Assembly: GCA_963457535.1 (NCBI GenBank)
Contig: OY734803.1
Coordinates: 2,170,001 to 2,234,000, forward strand
DNA length: 64,000 bases
Reading direction: 5' to 3'
Origin: JAHRAW01 sp028066695
GTDB lineage: Bacteria; Pseudomonadota; Gammaproteobacteria; Arenicellales; Poriferihabitantaceae
The notes under the pieces: model-generated
Database searches by the model: none
Seen by the model: the letters and a program-made list of their open reading frames with translations, nothing else
Told to the model about the DNA's origin: nothing
Made by a program: the position numbers and the translations under genes
Shown here: piece after piece, positions 51,493 to 59,221 of the stretch
Layout of the letters: the number at the start of each line of letters is the position of its first letter
Numbering within the stretch: the first letter of the stretch is position 1

Positions 51493-51496
<4 letters not shown>
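50618..51496 (+). CDS. xerD: site-specific tyrosine recombinase XerD
   Basis: A 292-residue tyrosine recombinase. The N-terminal SAM-like domain (AFLDEAWLQDGLSDNTLAAY) is followed by the catalytic domain, with Arg in ATGLRVSELVGLQL, HxxR in SPHTLRHAFATHLLNHGADL, LLGHSSLSTTQIYTHV with the His and nucleophilic Tyr. Length and wording match XerD, which with XerC resolves chromosome dimers at dif. It shows no linked att sites or integrative element. It converges on rhlB with overlapping stop codons. Confidence 0.92.
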
Positions 51497-52896
<1,400 letters not shown>

Positions 52897-52962
52897 TTTT
52901 TCGCCGCGGCGCGGGCGCCAAAAAATCCGCGCGCGCCGCCAAACTCGTGATAGGGCGCATAG

Positions 52963-52968
52963 TATAAT
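52963..52968 (+). promoter_or_regulatory. candidate -10 of trxA, distal
   Basis: TATAAT in GCATAGTATAATGCATTC, 96 bases before the trxA ATG in the rhlB-trxA divergent gap. The -35 region is unconvincing. Confidence 0.4.
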
Positions 52969-53009
52969 GCATTCCGCCCCGGGTTTCACCCGTATTTCAC
53001 CCCGCATTT

Positions 53010-53015
53010 TATAAT
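53010..53015 (+). promoter_or_regulatory. candidate -10 of trxA, proximal
   Basis: TATAAT in GCATTTTATAATCCCAAG, 48 bases before the trxA ATG. It is a consensus hexamer, and the leader it produces carries the strong AGGAGGG ribosome-binding site. Confidence 0.5.
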
Positions 53016-53063
53016 CCCAAGCATTCGTTTCACCGCCAACGTCCCGCACAGGAGGGAGATCAC

Positions 53064-53402
53064 ATGTCCGACACATCCGCGACCGCGCACATCAGCGACG
53101 CCTCGTTCGAGAGCGAGGTGTTGAAAGCCGGCATGCCGGTGCTCATCGACTACTGGGCGGAGTGGTGCGGGCCCTGCAAGATGATCGCGCCGGTCCTGGA
53201 GGAACTGGCCGAGGAATACGCCGGCAAAATGAAAGTGGTGAAACTCAACATCGACGACAACCCGGAGACGCCGCCGAAATACGGCATTCGCAGCATCCCG
53301 ACCCTGATGATTTTCAAGGGCGGCGAAGTGGAGGCGACGCATGTCGGCGCGGCTTCAAAATCGCAACTGGCGGACTTTATCGAAAGCAACCTCGGGAACT
53401 GA
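53064..53402 (+). CDS. trxA: thioredoxin
   Basis: A 112-residue thioredoxin 1 with the redox site EWCGPCKMIAPVLEEL, the cis-Pro in IRSIPTLMIFKGGE and the usual N-terminal DASFESEVL. It reduces disulfides in the cytoplasm. An AGGAGGG ribosome-binding site lies 9 bases before the ATG, among the best in the window. It is followed by an intrinsic terminator and then rho. Confidence 0.96.
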   Translation: MSDTSATAHISDASFESEVLKAGMPVLIDYWAEWCGPCKMIAPVLEELAEEYAGKMKVVKLNIDDNPETPPKYGIRSIPTLMIFKGGEVEATHVGAASKSQLADFIESNLGN

Positions 53403-53410
53403 TTTTTCGG

Positions 53411-53433
53411 CGCGCCCCGCCGGGCGCGGTTTT
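53411..53433 (+). terminator. intrinsic terminator after trxA
   Basis: A 7-bp GC stem CGCGCCC/GGGCGCG with loop CGCC is followed by GTTTT, 8 bases after the trxA stop. It would separate trxA from the rho promoter just behind it. Confidence 0.7.
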
Positions 53434-53437
53434 CCGC

Positions 53438-53443
53438 TATACT
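53438..53443 (+). promoter_or_regulatory. candidate -10 of rho
   Basis: TATACT directly after the trxA terminator, predicting a rho leader of about 200 nt. No -35 is visible since the terminator occupies the region. Confidence 0.5.
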
Positions 53444-53472
53444 CCTCCCGTTCCTTTTGAAAGCGGATTTCA

Positions 53473-53520
53473 CGGCGGGCGCGAACCGGGCAAAGAAATG
53501 CCCGGCGCCGGCGCCCGCCG
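53473..53520 (+). other. large two-step hairpin in the rho leader
   Basis: CGGCGGGCGC (53473-53482) pairs perfectly with GCGCCCGCCG (53511-53520), a 10-bp outer stem. Inside it, CCGGGCA (53486-53492) pairs with TGCCCGG (53499-53505) around loop AAGAAA. A smaller hairpin CCCGC-AGTT-GCGGG lies at 53607-53620. The structure sits in the ~200-nt untranslated leader of rho, a gene known in E. coli to be autoregulated through its leader, so attenuation is plausible but unproven. The rest of the 245-base gap shows a pyrimidine-rich stretch near 53550-53600. Confidence 0.6.
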
Positions 53521-53647
53521 CTTCCCGGAAATGCCCTTGGAATTTTTCAAATCTCCCCCGGATATTCATACCCGCGTCACCGCAGCAAAACCTTCCTTCC
53601 ACAACGCCCGCAGTTGCGGGAACACCGACCCTCCCAATCCCAATCCC

Positions 53648-54913
53648 ATGTCAATCAGCCTAACCGAACTCAAATCCAAATCCGCCACCGAATTGATGGA
53701 CGCCGCGCGCGTGCTGCGCCTTGAGAACATCACCCCGCGCATGCGCAAGCAGGAGCAGATTTTCGCGATCCTGAAAGCGCAGGCGCGCCAGGGAGAAACA
53801 ATCATGGGCGAGGGCGTCGCCGAAATCATGCAGGACGGCTACGGCTTTCTGCGCTCGGCGAAATCTTCCTACCTCGCCGGGCCCGACGACATATATATGT
53901 CATCCAGCCAGGTGCGGCGTTTCGGGCTTCGCACCGGCGACACCGTGTCCGGGCAAATCCGCCCGCCGAAGGAATCGGAGCGCTACTTTGCGCTGTTGAA
54001 AGTCGAGCACATCAACTTTCAAACGCCGGAGGAAGCGCGCCGCAAAATGCTGTTTGAAAACCTCACGCCGCTGCACCCGGACGAGCGCCTGAAACTGGAG
54101 CGCACCAACGGCTCGGCCGAATCGCTGAGCGGGCGCATGATCGACCTGGTCGCGCCGATCGGCAAGGGGCAGCGCGGGCTGATCGTGTCGGCGCCGAAGA
54201 CCGGCAAGACCGTGATGCTGCAGCAAATGGCGCAGTCCATCACCGCGATCAATCCGGAGGTGGTGCTGATGGTGCTGCTGATAGACGAGCGCCCCGAGGA
54301 GGTGACCGAGATGGTGCGCACGGTGCGCGGCGAGGTGATTTCCTCCACCTTTGACGAGCCGCCGGCGCGGCATGTGCAGGTGGCCGACATGGTCATTGAG
54401 AAAGCGAAGCGGCTGGTGGAGCACAAAAAAGACGTGGTTATTTTGCTGGATTCCATCACGCGGCTGGCGCGCGCCTACAACACCGTGGCGCCGGCTTCCG
54501 GGCGGGTGCTCAGCGGCGGCATAGACGCCAACGCGCTGCAAAGGCCGAAGCGCTTTTTCGGCGCGGCGCGCAACATTGAGGAGGGCGGCAGTCTGACCAT
54601 TCTTGCAACCGCGCTGATCGACACCGGATCAAAAATGGACGACATCATCTACGAAGAGTTCAAGGGCACCGGCAACATGGAAATCCACCTGGACCGGCGC
54701 ATCTCCGAAAAGCGCGTGTATCCGTCGATCAACATCAACCGCTCCGGCACGCGCCGCGAGGAGCTTTTGACCGACGCCAACGAACTGCAGAAAGTGTGGC
54801 TGCTGCGCAAACTGCTGCATCCGATGGACGAACTGCAGGCCGCCGAATTTTTGATCGACAAATTAAAGGCGACCAAATCCAACGCAGAGTTTATCAAGTC
54901 GATGAACCGCTGA
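53648..54913 (+). CDS. rho: transcription termination factor Rho
   Basis: A 421-residue Rho of standard length. The N-terminal helix bundle (SLTELKSKSATELMDAARVL) and cold-shock-like RNA-binding domain (GVAEIMQDGYGFLRSAKSSY) precede the ATPase domain with Walker A APKTGKTVMLQQ, DERPEEVTEM and LLDSITRLARAYN, and the R-loop region SGGIDANALQRPKRFFGAARN. It is a hexameric RNA helicase that ends transcription. The ATG at 53648 matches the family N-terminus; upstream in-frame sequence is leader. rpmE follows 34 bases later. Confidence 0.97.
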   Translation: MSISLTELKSKSATELMDAARVLRLENITPRMRKQEQIFAILKAQARQGETIMGEGVAEIMQDGYGFLRSAKSSYLAGPDDIYMSSSQVRRFGLRTGDTVSGQIRPPKESERYFALLKVEHINFQTPEEARRKMLFENLTPLHPDERLKLERTNGSAESLSGRMIDLVAPIGKGQRGLIVSAPKTGKTVMLQQMAQSITAINPEVVLMVLLIDERPEEVTEMVRTVRGEVISSTFDEPPARHVQVADMVIEKAKRLVEHKKDVVILLDSITRLARAYNTVAPASGRVLSGGIDANALQRPKRFFGAARNIEEGGSLTILATALIDTGSKMDDIIYEEFKGTGNMEIHLDRRISEKRVYPSININRSGTRREELLTDANELQKVWLLRKLLHPMDELQAAEFLIDKLKATKSNAEFIKSMNR

Positions 54914-54947
54914 CCCACCCCGCGATGCTCACCCCACAGGAGACGAA

Positions 54948-55151
54948 ATGAAATCAGACATCCACCCGAAATACGCCGAAATCACGGTGACCTGCGCCTG
55001 CGGCAACACCTTTGAGACGAAGTCGACGCTGGGCAAGGCGCTGCATGTGGAAATTTGCTCGGCCTGCCATCCGTTCTACACCGGCCGGCAGAAAATCGTC
55101 GACACCGCCGGGCGTGTCGGCAAGTTCAAGGCGAAGTATCAGCGCAACTAG
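54948..55151 (+). CDS. rpmE: 50S ribosomal protein L31 (zinc-binding form)
   Basis: A 67-residue L31 with the zinc-ligand cysteines in VTCACGNTF and EICSACHPFYTG, so this is the C+ (zinc-containing) form rather than the zinc-starvation paralogue. KSDIHPKYAEI at the N-terminus is standard. An ACAGGAGACGAA ribosome-binding site precedes the ATG. The nuclease gene downstream starts one base after its stop. Confidence 0.96.
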   Translation: MKSDIHPKYAEITVTCACGNTFETKSTLGKALHVEICSACHPFYTGRQKIVDTAGRVGKFKAKYQRN

Positions 55152-55152
55152 T

Positions 55153-55950
55153 TTGCGGTCGCGCGCACACCGTCTCGCGCGGGCCGCCGCCTCCATTGCC
55201 GGCCGCGCCGCCGTTTTCTGCGGCATCTTGGCCGCGGCGGTCGCGGCCGCCGATACCGGCGCGCACACCCGCTTCGGCAAGGTGAAAAATGTTTTTGACG
55301 GCGACACCGTGGAACTTGCCAGCGGGGAAGTCATCCGCCTTCTCGGCATAGACGCGCCCGAGAGCAACCGCAGAAACCGCAACATCCCGTCGCAGCCGTT
55401 TTTTCTGGAATCCCGCGACGCGCTGGCCGCGCTGGTCGGGAGGAAAAAAGTGCTGCTAAAACCGGGCATCGCGCCGGTCGGAAGGTACGGCAGAACCCTC
55501 GCCTATCTGCACCTGCAGGACGGCACCGACGTGCAATTGGAAATGCTGCGCGGCGGCCATGCGATGATGACCGCGTATCCGCCTGACTTGGCGCATCTCG
55601 GAGTGTATTCCCAAGTGGAAGCGGAAGCGCGCCGAAACCGCACCGGCATGTGGGGCGATCCGTATTTTGCGGTGCAGCCGCTGGCGCGCGGCGTGCCGCG
55701 CAAAGACGGGCCGGCGCGCGTCTCCGGCGTCATCACTTCGGTTTCCACCACCGGCAAGCGCATCGAAATCACCGTCAGTGAGAGTTTGACACTGCAAATT
55801 CAGCATCCCGCCTGGCACCGCTACTGGCGGCCGGCCGAGGCGCAACACTGGGTGGGAAAACGCGCGGTCGCGCAGGGGCGCATTCGCTCCAAATCCAAAA
55901 CCATGCACATCACCCACCCGGCAATGCTGCGCATTGGCGGCGCCGAATGA
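55153..55950 (+). CDS. secreted thermonuclease-like (SNase family) protein
   Basis: A 265-residue protein. A TTG at 55153, one base after the rpmE stop, gives an N-terminal signal peptide (RAHRLARAAASIAGRAAVFC then GILAAAVAAADTG), which supports that start. The staphylococcal-nuclease domain follows with VKNVFDGDTVEL (metal Asp), IRLLGIDAPESN (Arg and Glu of the active site) and GRYGRTLAYL (second catalytic Arg). The last 90 residues form an extra domain with a predicted beta character (RVSGVITSVSTTGKRIEITV). It probably degrades nucleic acids in the periplasm or outside. Its stop overlaps the hemL start by 4 nt. Confidence 0.78.
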   Translation: MRSRAHRLARAAASIAGRAAVFCGILAAAVAAADTGAHTRFGKVKNVFDGDTVELASGEVIRLLGIDAPESNRRNRNIPSQPFFLESRDALAALVGRKKVLLKPGIAPVGRYGRTLAYLHLQDGTDVQLEMLRGGHAMMTAYPPDLAHLGVYSQVEAEARRNRTGMWGDPYFAVQPLARGVPRKDGPARVSGVITSVSTTGKRIEITVSESLTLQIQHPAWHRYWRPAEAQHWVGKRAVAQGRIRSKSKTMHITHPAMLRIGGAE

Positions 55951-57239
55951 GCGATTGTAAATTTTTCGCGCGCGCGCAGCGCGTCATCCCCGGCGGCGTC
56001 AACTCGCCGGTGCGCGCGTTTCAGGCGGTCGGCGGCGCGCCGCTTTTCATTCGCGGCGCGAAGGGCGCGTATCTGCACGGCGAAAACGGGCGGCGCTACA
56101 TTGACTATGTCGGCTCGTGGGGCCCGATGATTCTCGGCCACGCCGACCCGCGCGTGCTGGAGGCGGTCGCCGCGGCGGCGTCAAACGGACTCAGTTTCGG
56201 CGCGCCGACCGCGGCCGAGACCGAAATGGCCGAATGGATTTGCGCGAAGTTGCCGTGGGTCGGGCGGGTGCGCATGGTCAATTCCGGCACCGAGGCCGCG
56301 ATGAGCGCGATTCGCCTGGCGCGCGGCGCCGCCGGCCGCGACAAGATCGTGAAATTTGAAGGCTGCTACCACGGCCATGCCGACTGCCTGCTGGTAAAGG
56401 CCGGCTCGGGCGCGATGACTTTCGGCGTGCCGACTTCGCGCGGCGTGCCGGCGGCGATGGCGCGCGACACTTTGTGCGCGGTCTACAACGATCTCGCCTC
56501 GGTGGAGGCGCTGTTTGCCGAGTCCGGCGAAGACATCGCCGCGGTCATCGTCGAGCCGGTCGCCGGCAACATGAACTGCGTGCCGCCGCTGCCCGGGTTT
56601 CTCGCGGGGTTGCGCGCGCTGTGCGACCGCGCCGGCAGTTTGCTGATCATGGACGAGGTTATGACCGGCTTTCGCGCCGGCGCGCGCGGCGCACAGGGGG
56701 AGGGGGAGGACGGCGCGCTCGGCGTGCGCGGCGACATCAGCGTGCTTGGCAAAATCATCGGCGGCGGCATGCCGGTCGGCGCGTTCGGCGGCGCGCCCGA
56801 AGTGATGGAATTGCTCGCGCCGCAGGGGGGCGTCTATCAGGCCGGCACGCTGTCGGGCAATCCGGTGGCGATGGCCGCCGGCCTCGCCACCTTGCGCGCG
56901 ACCGAGGAAGACGGTTTTTACGAGTCGCTTGGCGCGGCGACGCAGAGCCTGTTAGACGGCCTGCTCGCGGCCGCGCGCGACGCCGGAGTCGCATTGCGCG
57001 CGAACCGCGCCGGCTCCATGTTCGGGCTGTTTTTCACCGAGGCCGAGCGTGTTTCGTCATTCGCCGATGTCGCGGCCTGCGACGCCGAATCCTTCAAGCG
57101 CTTTTTTCACGGCATGCTGGAGCGCGGCGTGTATTTCGCGCCGTCCCCGTTTGAAGCCGGTTTTGTCTCGGCCGCGCATGGCGCGGGCGAAATAGAAAAG
57201 ACCGTGGAAGCGGCGCGCGAAGTGTTTGCGAAGTGGTGA
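55947..57239 (+). CDS. hemL: glutamate-1-semialdehyde 2,1-aminomutase
   Basis: A 430-residue class III aminotransferase-fold enzyme of the HemL type: RAQRVIPGGVNSPVRAFQ at the start, YVGSWGPMILGHADP, CYHGHADCLLV, and the PLP lysine in LGKIIGGGMPVGAFGG (Lys269). It makes 5-aminolevulinate from glutamate-1-semialdehyde in the C5 heme pathway. A short insertion of Gly/Glu-rich residues (AQGEGEDGALG) precedes the lysine motif. It is the last gene before a promoter-like element for mscS. Confidence 0.95.
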   Translation: MSDCKFFARAQRVIPGGVNSPVRAFQAVGGAPLFIRGAKGAYLHGENGRRYIDYVGSWGPMILGHADPRVLEAVAAAASNGLSFGAPTAAETEMAEWICAKLPWVGRVRMVNSGTEAAMSAIRLARGAAGRDKIVKFEGCYHGHADCLLVKAGSGAMTFGVPTSRGVPAAMARDTLCAVYNDLASVEALFAESGEDIAAVIVEPVAGNMNCVPPLPGFLAGLRALCDRAGSLLIMDEVMTGFRAGARGAQGEGEDGALGVRGDISVLGKIIGGGMPVGAFGGAPEVMELLAPQGGVYQAGTLSGNPVAMAAGLATLRATEEDGFYESLGAATQSLLDGLLAAARDAGVALRANRAGSMFGLFFTEAERVSSFADVAACDAESFKRFFHGMLERGVYFAPSPFEAGFVSAAHGAGEIEKTVEAAREVFAKW

Positions 57240-57277
57240 GCGCGCGGCGGCGTTTTTGCATGCGGATAGCATGCGGA

Positions 57278-57283
57278 TATAAT
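57278..57283 (+). promoter_or_regulatory. candidate -10 of the mscS gene, with direct repeat
   Basis: TATAAT at the end of a direct repeat GCATGCGGATA (57258-57268 and 57269-57279), 23 bases before the ATG at 57307. The repeat could bind a regulator or simply be chance. Confidence 0.5.
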
Positions 57284-57306
57284 CGGGCGGAACTTCGCCT
57301 GATTGG

Positions 57307-58380
57307 ATGAACATAAACATGCGGGACAACCCTTATTTTCAATGGCTTGAACATGCCGGCGCCGGCATCAGCGCCGGCGGGCCGACGTCGCAGGTGCTGC
57401 TGATCGTTGTTTGCGCGCTGGTGGTGGAGTTTCTGCTGCGGCGCGCGCTGCGAAAACTGCAGTTGCGCCCGGGCGCGGCGGAAAATTCGTGGGACAGCGC
57501 GGTGCTGGCGGCATTGCGGCGGCCGGCGTCGCTGCTGATCTGGGTGCTCGGCCTCGGCTTTGCGATGGATGTGGTGCAGGCCGAATTGCGCGCCGAGATT
57601 TTCACCGCGGTCGCGCCGCTGCGCCGCGCCGGCGTAATCGTCGCCATCGCCTGGTTCTTGCTCGGGCTGACGCGGCGCATGCTGCCGGTTCTCGGGGGTC
57701 TCGATTTCGCCACGCGAGACGCCGTGCGCAGATTGCTGCGCGCGTCCATTTTCATCACCGCGGCGCTGGTCATGATGCAGACGTTCGGTTTCAACATCGC
57801 CGGCGTTCTCGCCTTCGGCGGCATCGGCGGCATCGCCATCGGTTTCGCCGCGCGCGATTTGCTCGCCAACTTTTTCGGCGGGCTGATGCTCTATCTCGAC
57901 CGCCCGTTCAAAGTCGGCGACTGGGTGCGCTCGCCCGACCGTGAAATAGAGGGAACCGTGGAGGACATCGGCTGGCGGCTGACGCGCATCCGCGCGTTTG
58001 ACATGCGCCCGGTGTATGTGCCGAACAACATATTTTCCGGCATGGCGATCGTCAATCCGTCGCGCATGAGCCACCGCCAAATCTACCAGACGATTCACTT
58101 GCGCCACGCGGACGCCGGCAAGGTCGCGGTGATCGTGGACGATGTGAAAGAGATGCTGAAAGACCACGATGCAATTGAAAGCGAAAAACAAACGGTGGTG
58201 GTCAACCTGGACGGCTTCACCCCGTATTCGCTGAAATTTTTCATCTACGCATACACCGGCACCACCCAGTGGGCGGCGTATCACGCGGTCAAGCAGGATG
58301 TGCTGCTGCGCGTGCACGGCATCATCAGCAAGCACGGCGCGGAACTCGCCGGCGCGAACATGTATTTGCCGGGCGAATGA
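57307..58380 (+). CDS. MscS-family mechanosensitive channel
   Basis: A 357-residue MscS-type channel. Four or five hydrophobic segments lead to the pore helix and beta domain segment AFGGIGGIAIGFAARDLLANFFGGLMLYLDRPFKVGDWV, given here only for its hallmark GGIAIGFAARDLLAN and RPFKVGDWV motifs. VPNNIFSGMAIVNPSR follows. Topology resembles YnaI/YbdG-size relatives more than the 286-residue MscS. It releases osmolytes on hypo-osmotic shock, which suits an organism that accumulates betaine-type solutes. It overlaps acyP by 4 nt. Confidence 0.88.
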   Translation: MNINMRDNPYFQWLEHAGAGISAGGPTSQVLLIVVCALVVEFLLRRALRKLQLRPGAAENSWDSAVLAALRRPASLLIWVLGLGFAMDVVQAELRAEIFTAVAPLRRAGVIVAIAWFLLGLTRRMLPVLGGLDFATRDAVRRLLRASIFITAALVMMQTFGFNIAGVLAFGGIGGIAIGFAARDLLANFFGGLMLYLDRPFKVGDWVRSPDREIEGTVEDIGWRLTRIRAFDMRPVYVPNNIFSGMAIVNPSRMSHRQIYQTIHLRHADAGKVAVIVDDVKEMLKDHDAIESEKQTVVVNLDGFTPYSLKFFIYAYTGTTQWAAYHAVKQDVLLRVHGIISKHGAELAGANMYLPGE

Positions 58381-58652
58381 CCGCGCGCAAGTTCATCGTC
58401 CGCGGGCGCGTGCAGGGCGTCGGTTTTCGCTATGCGACGCGAGAAATGGCCGAGCGTTTACTGCTGGCCGGCTGGGCGAAGAATCTGCCGAATGGAGATG
58501 TGGAAGTGGCCGCGCGCGGCGCCCCGGAAAAGTTGGCCGAGTTGGCGGAGTGGCTGCGGCGCGGCCCCGATGCGGCCGAGGTGGGTGAAGTGCGCGAAGC
58601 GCATGACGACGCATCCGTGCCGGAAATGCCAGACGACTTTCAGATTTTGTGA
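58377..58652 (+). CDS. acyP: acylphosphatase
   Basis: A 91-residue acylphosphatase: FIVRGRVQGVGFRYATREMA holds the catalytic Arg, and NLPNGDVEVAARG holds the catalytic Asn. It hydrolyses carboxyl-phosphate bonds. ATG at 58377 overlaps the mscS stop. Its 3' end overlaps the convergent soxG stop by 13 bases. Confidence 0.93.
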   Translation: MTARKFIVRGRVQGVGFRYATREMAERLLLAGWAKNLPNGDVEVAARGAPEKLAELAEWLRRGPDAAEVGEVREAHDDASVPEMPDDFQIL

Positions 58653-59221
58653 TCGGCGGCGGCGGCGACTTCCGCGCCGAATTGCGCCGCGCTTTCCAGC
58701 AGCACCTCCCACAACGACAGCGCGAAGCCGCGCGGGATGAAGAGTTCGTAGCCGCGCGCCGAGTGCCACAGCGCAACGCCGACATGATGTAGCCCGCTCG
58801 ATGCAACCATGCCTTCGGCGAAGGAAGTGTCGCGCAAGTCCAGCGGCAGGTGGCGGTTCAACAGCGCGGCGGCTTGCGTGCCGCTGATGCGAATATGCGT
58901 GCGCGAATGCGACAGGTCGAGAACCGCGCCGTGCTCGCCGGCGATTTCCGGCGCGTCGGCGCCGAGCAGCCACCACTTCAGCGGCTCAATGCGAAGCAGC
59001 GCGCCGCGCTTCGATTCCACGGCCGCGCCCGGCGGCGGCGCGGCGGCGACGCCGGCCGCGCGCGCGGCCTGCTGCGCCACTTCGGCCAAAGTGTCGTGCC
59101 AGGCCGCGACTTGCCACAGGCGCAGGCCGCGCATCTCGCGCAGCGTTACGCCGGGCGGACCGTCCGCGCCGAAGCGGCGCGGCGCGTCCGCGCCCTGCAG
59201 TGCCGAGACGCGCTCAGCCAT
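58640..59221 (-). CDS. soxG: sarcosine oxidase gamma subunit
   Basis: A 193-residue SoxG-like protein. LKWWLLGADAPEIAG and DLSHSRTHIRISGTQAAALLNRHLPLD are the family-typical folate-domain-like segments, and the C-terminus reads LWHSARGYELFIPRGFALSLWEVLL. The gamma subunit completes the heterotetrameric sarcosine oxidase. The ATG at 59221 overlaps the soxA stop by 8 nt and gives the usual length; longer upstream frames are shadows. It ends the soxBDAG operon. Confidence 0.88.
   Translation of the reverse strand: MAERVSALQGADAPRRFGADGPPGVTLREMRGLRLWQVAAWHDTLAEVAQQAARAAGVAAAPPPGAAVESKRGALLRIEPLKWWLLGADAPEIAGEHGAVLDLSHSRTHIRISGTQAAALLNRHLPLDLRDTSFAEGMVASSGLHHVGVALWHSARGYELFIPRGFALSLWEVLLESAAQFGAEVAAAADHKI

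Noticed and set aside
53457..53663. 68-codon leader ORF upstream of rho as a regulatory peptide
   Set aside because: It starts with TTG without a ribosome-binding site and its sequence is dictated by the GC-rich hairpin; no attenuation-type codon run is present.
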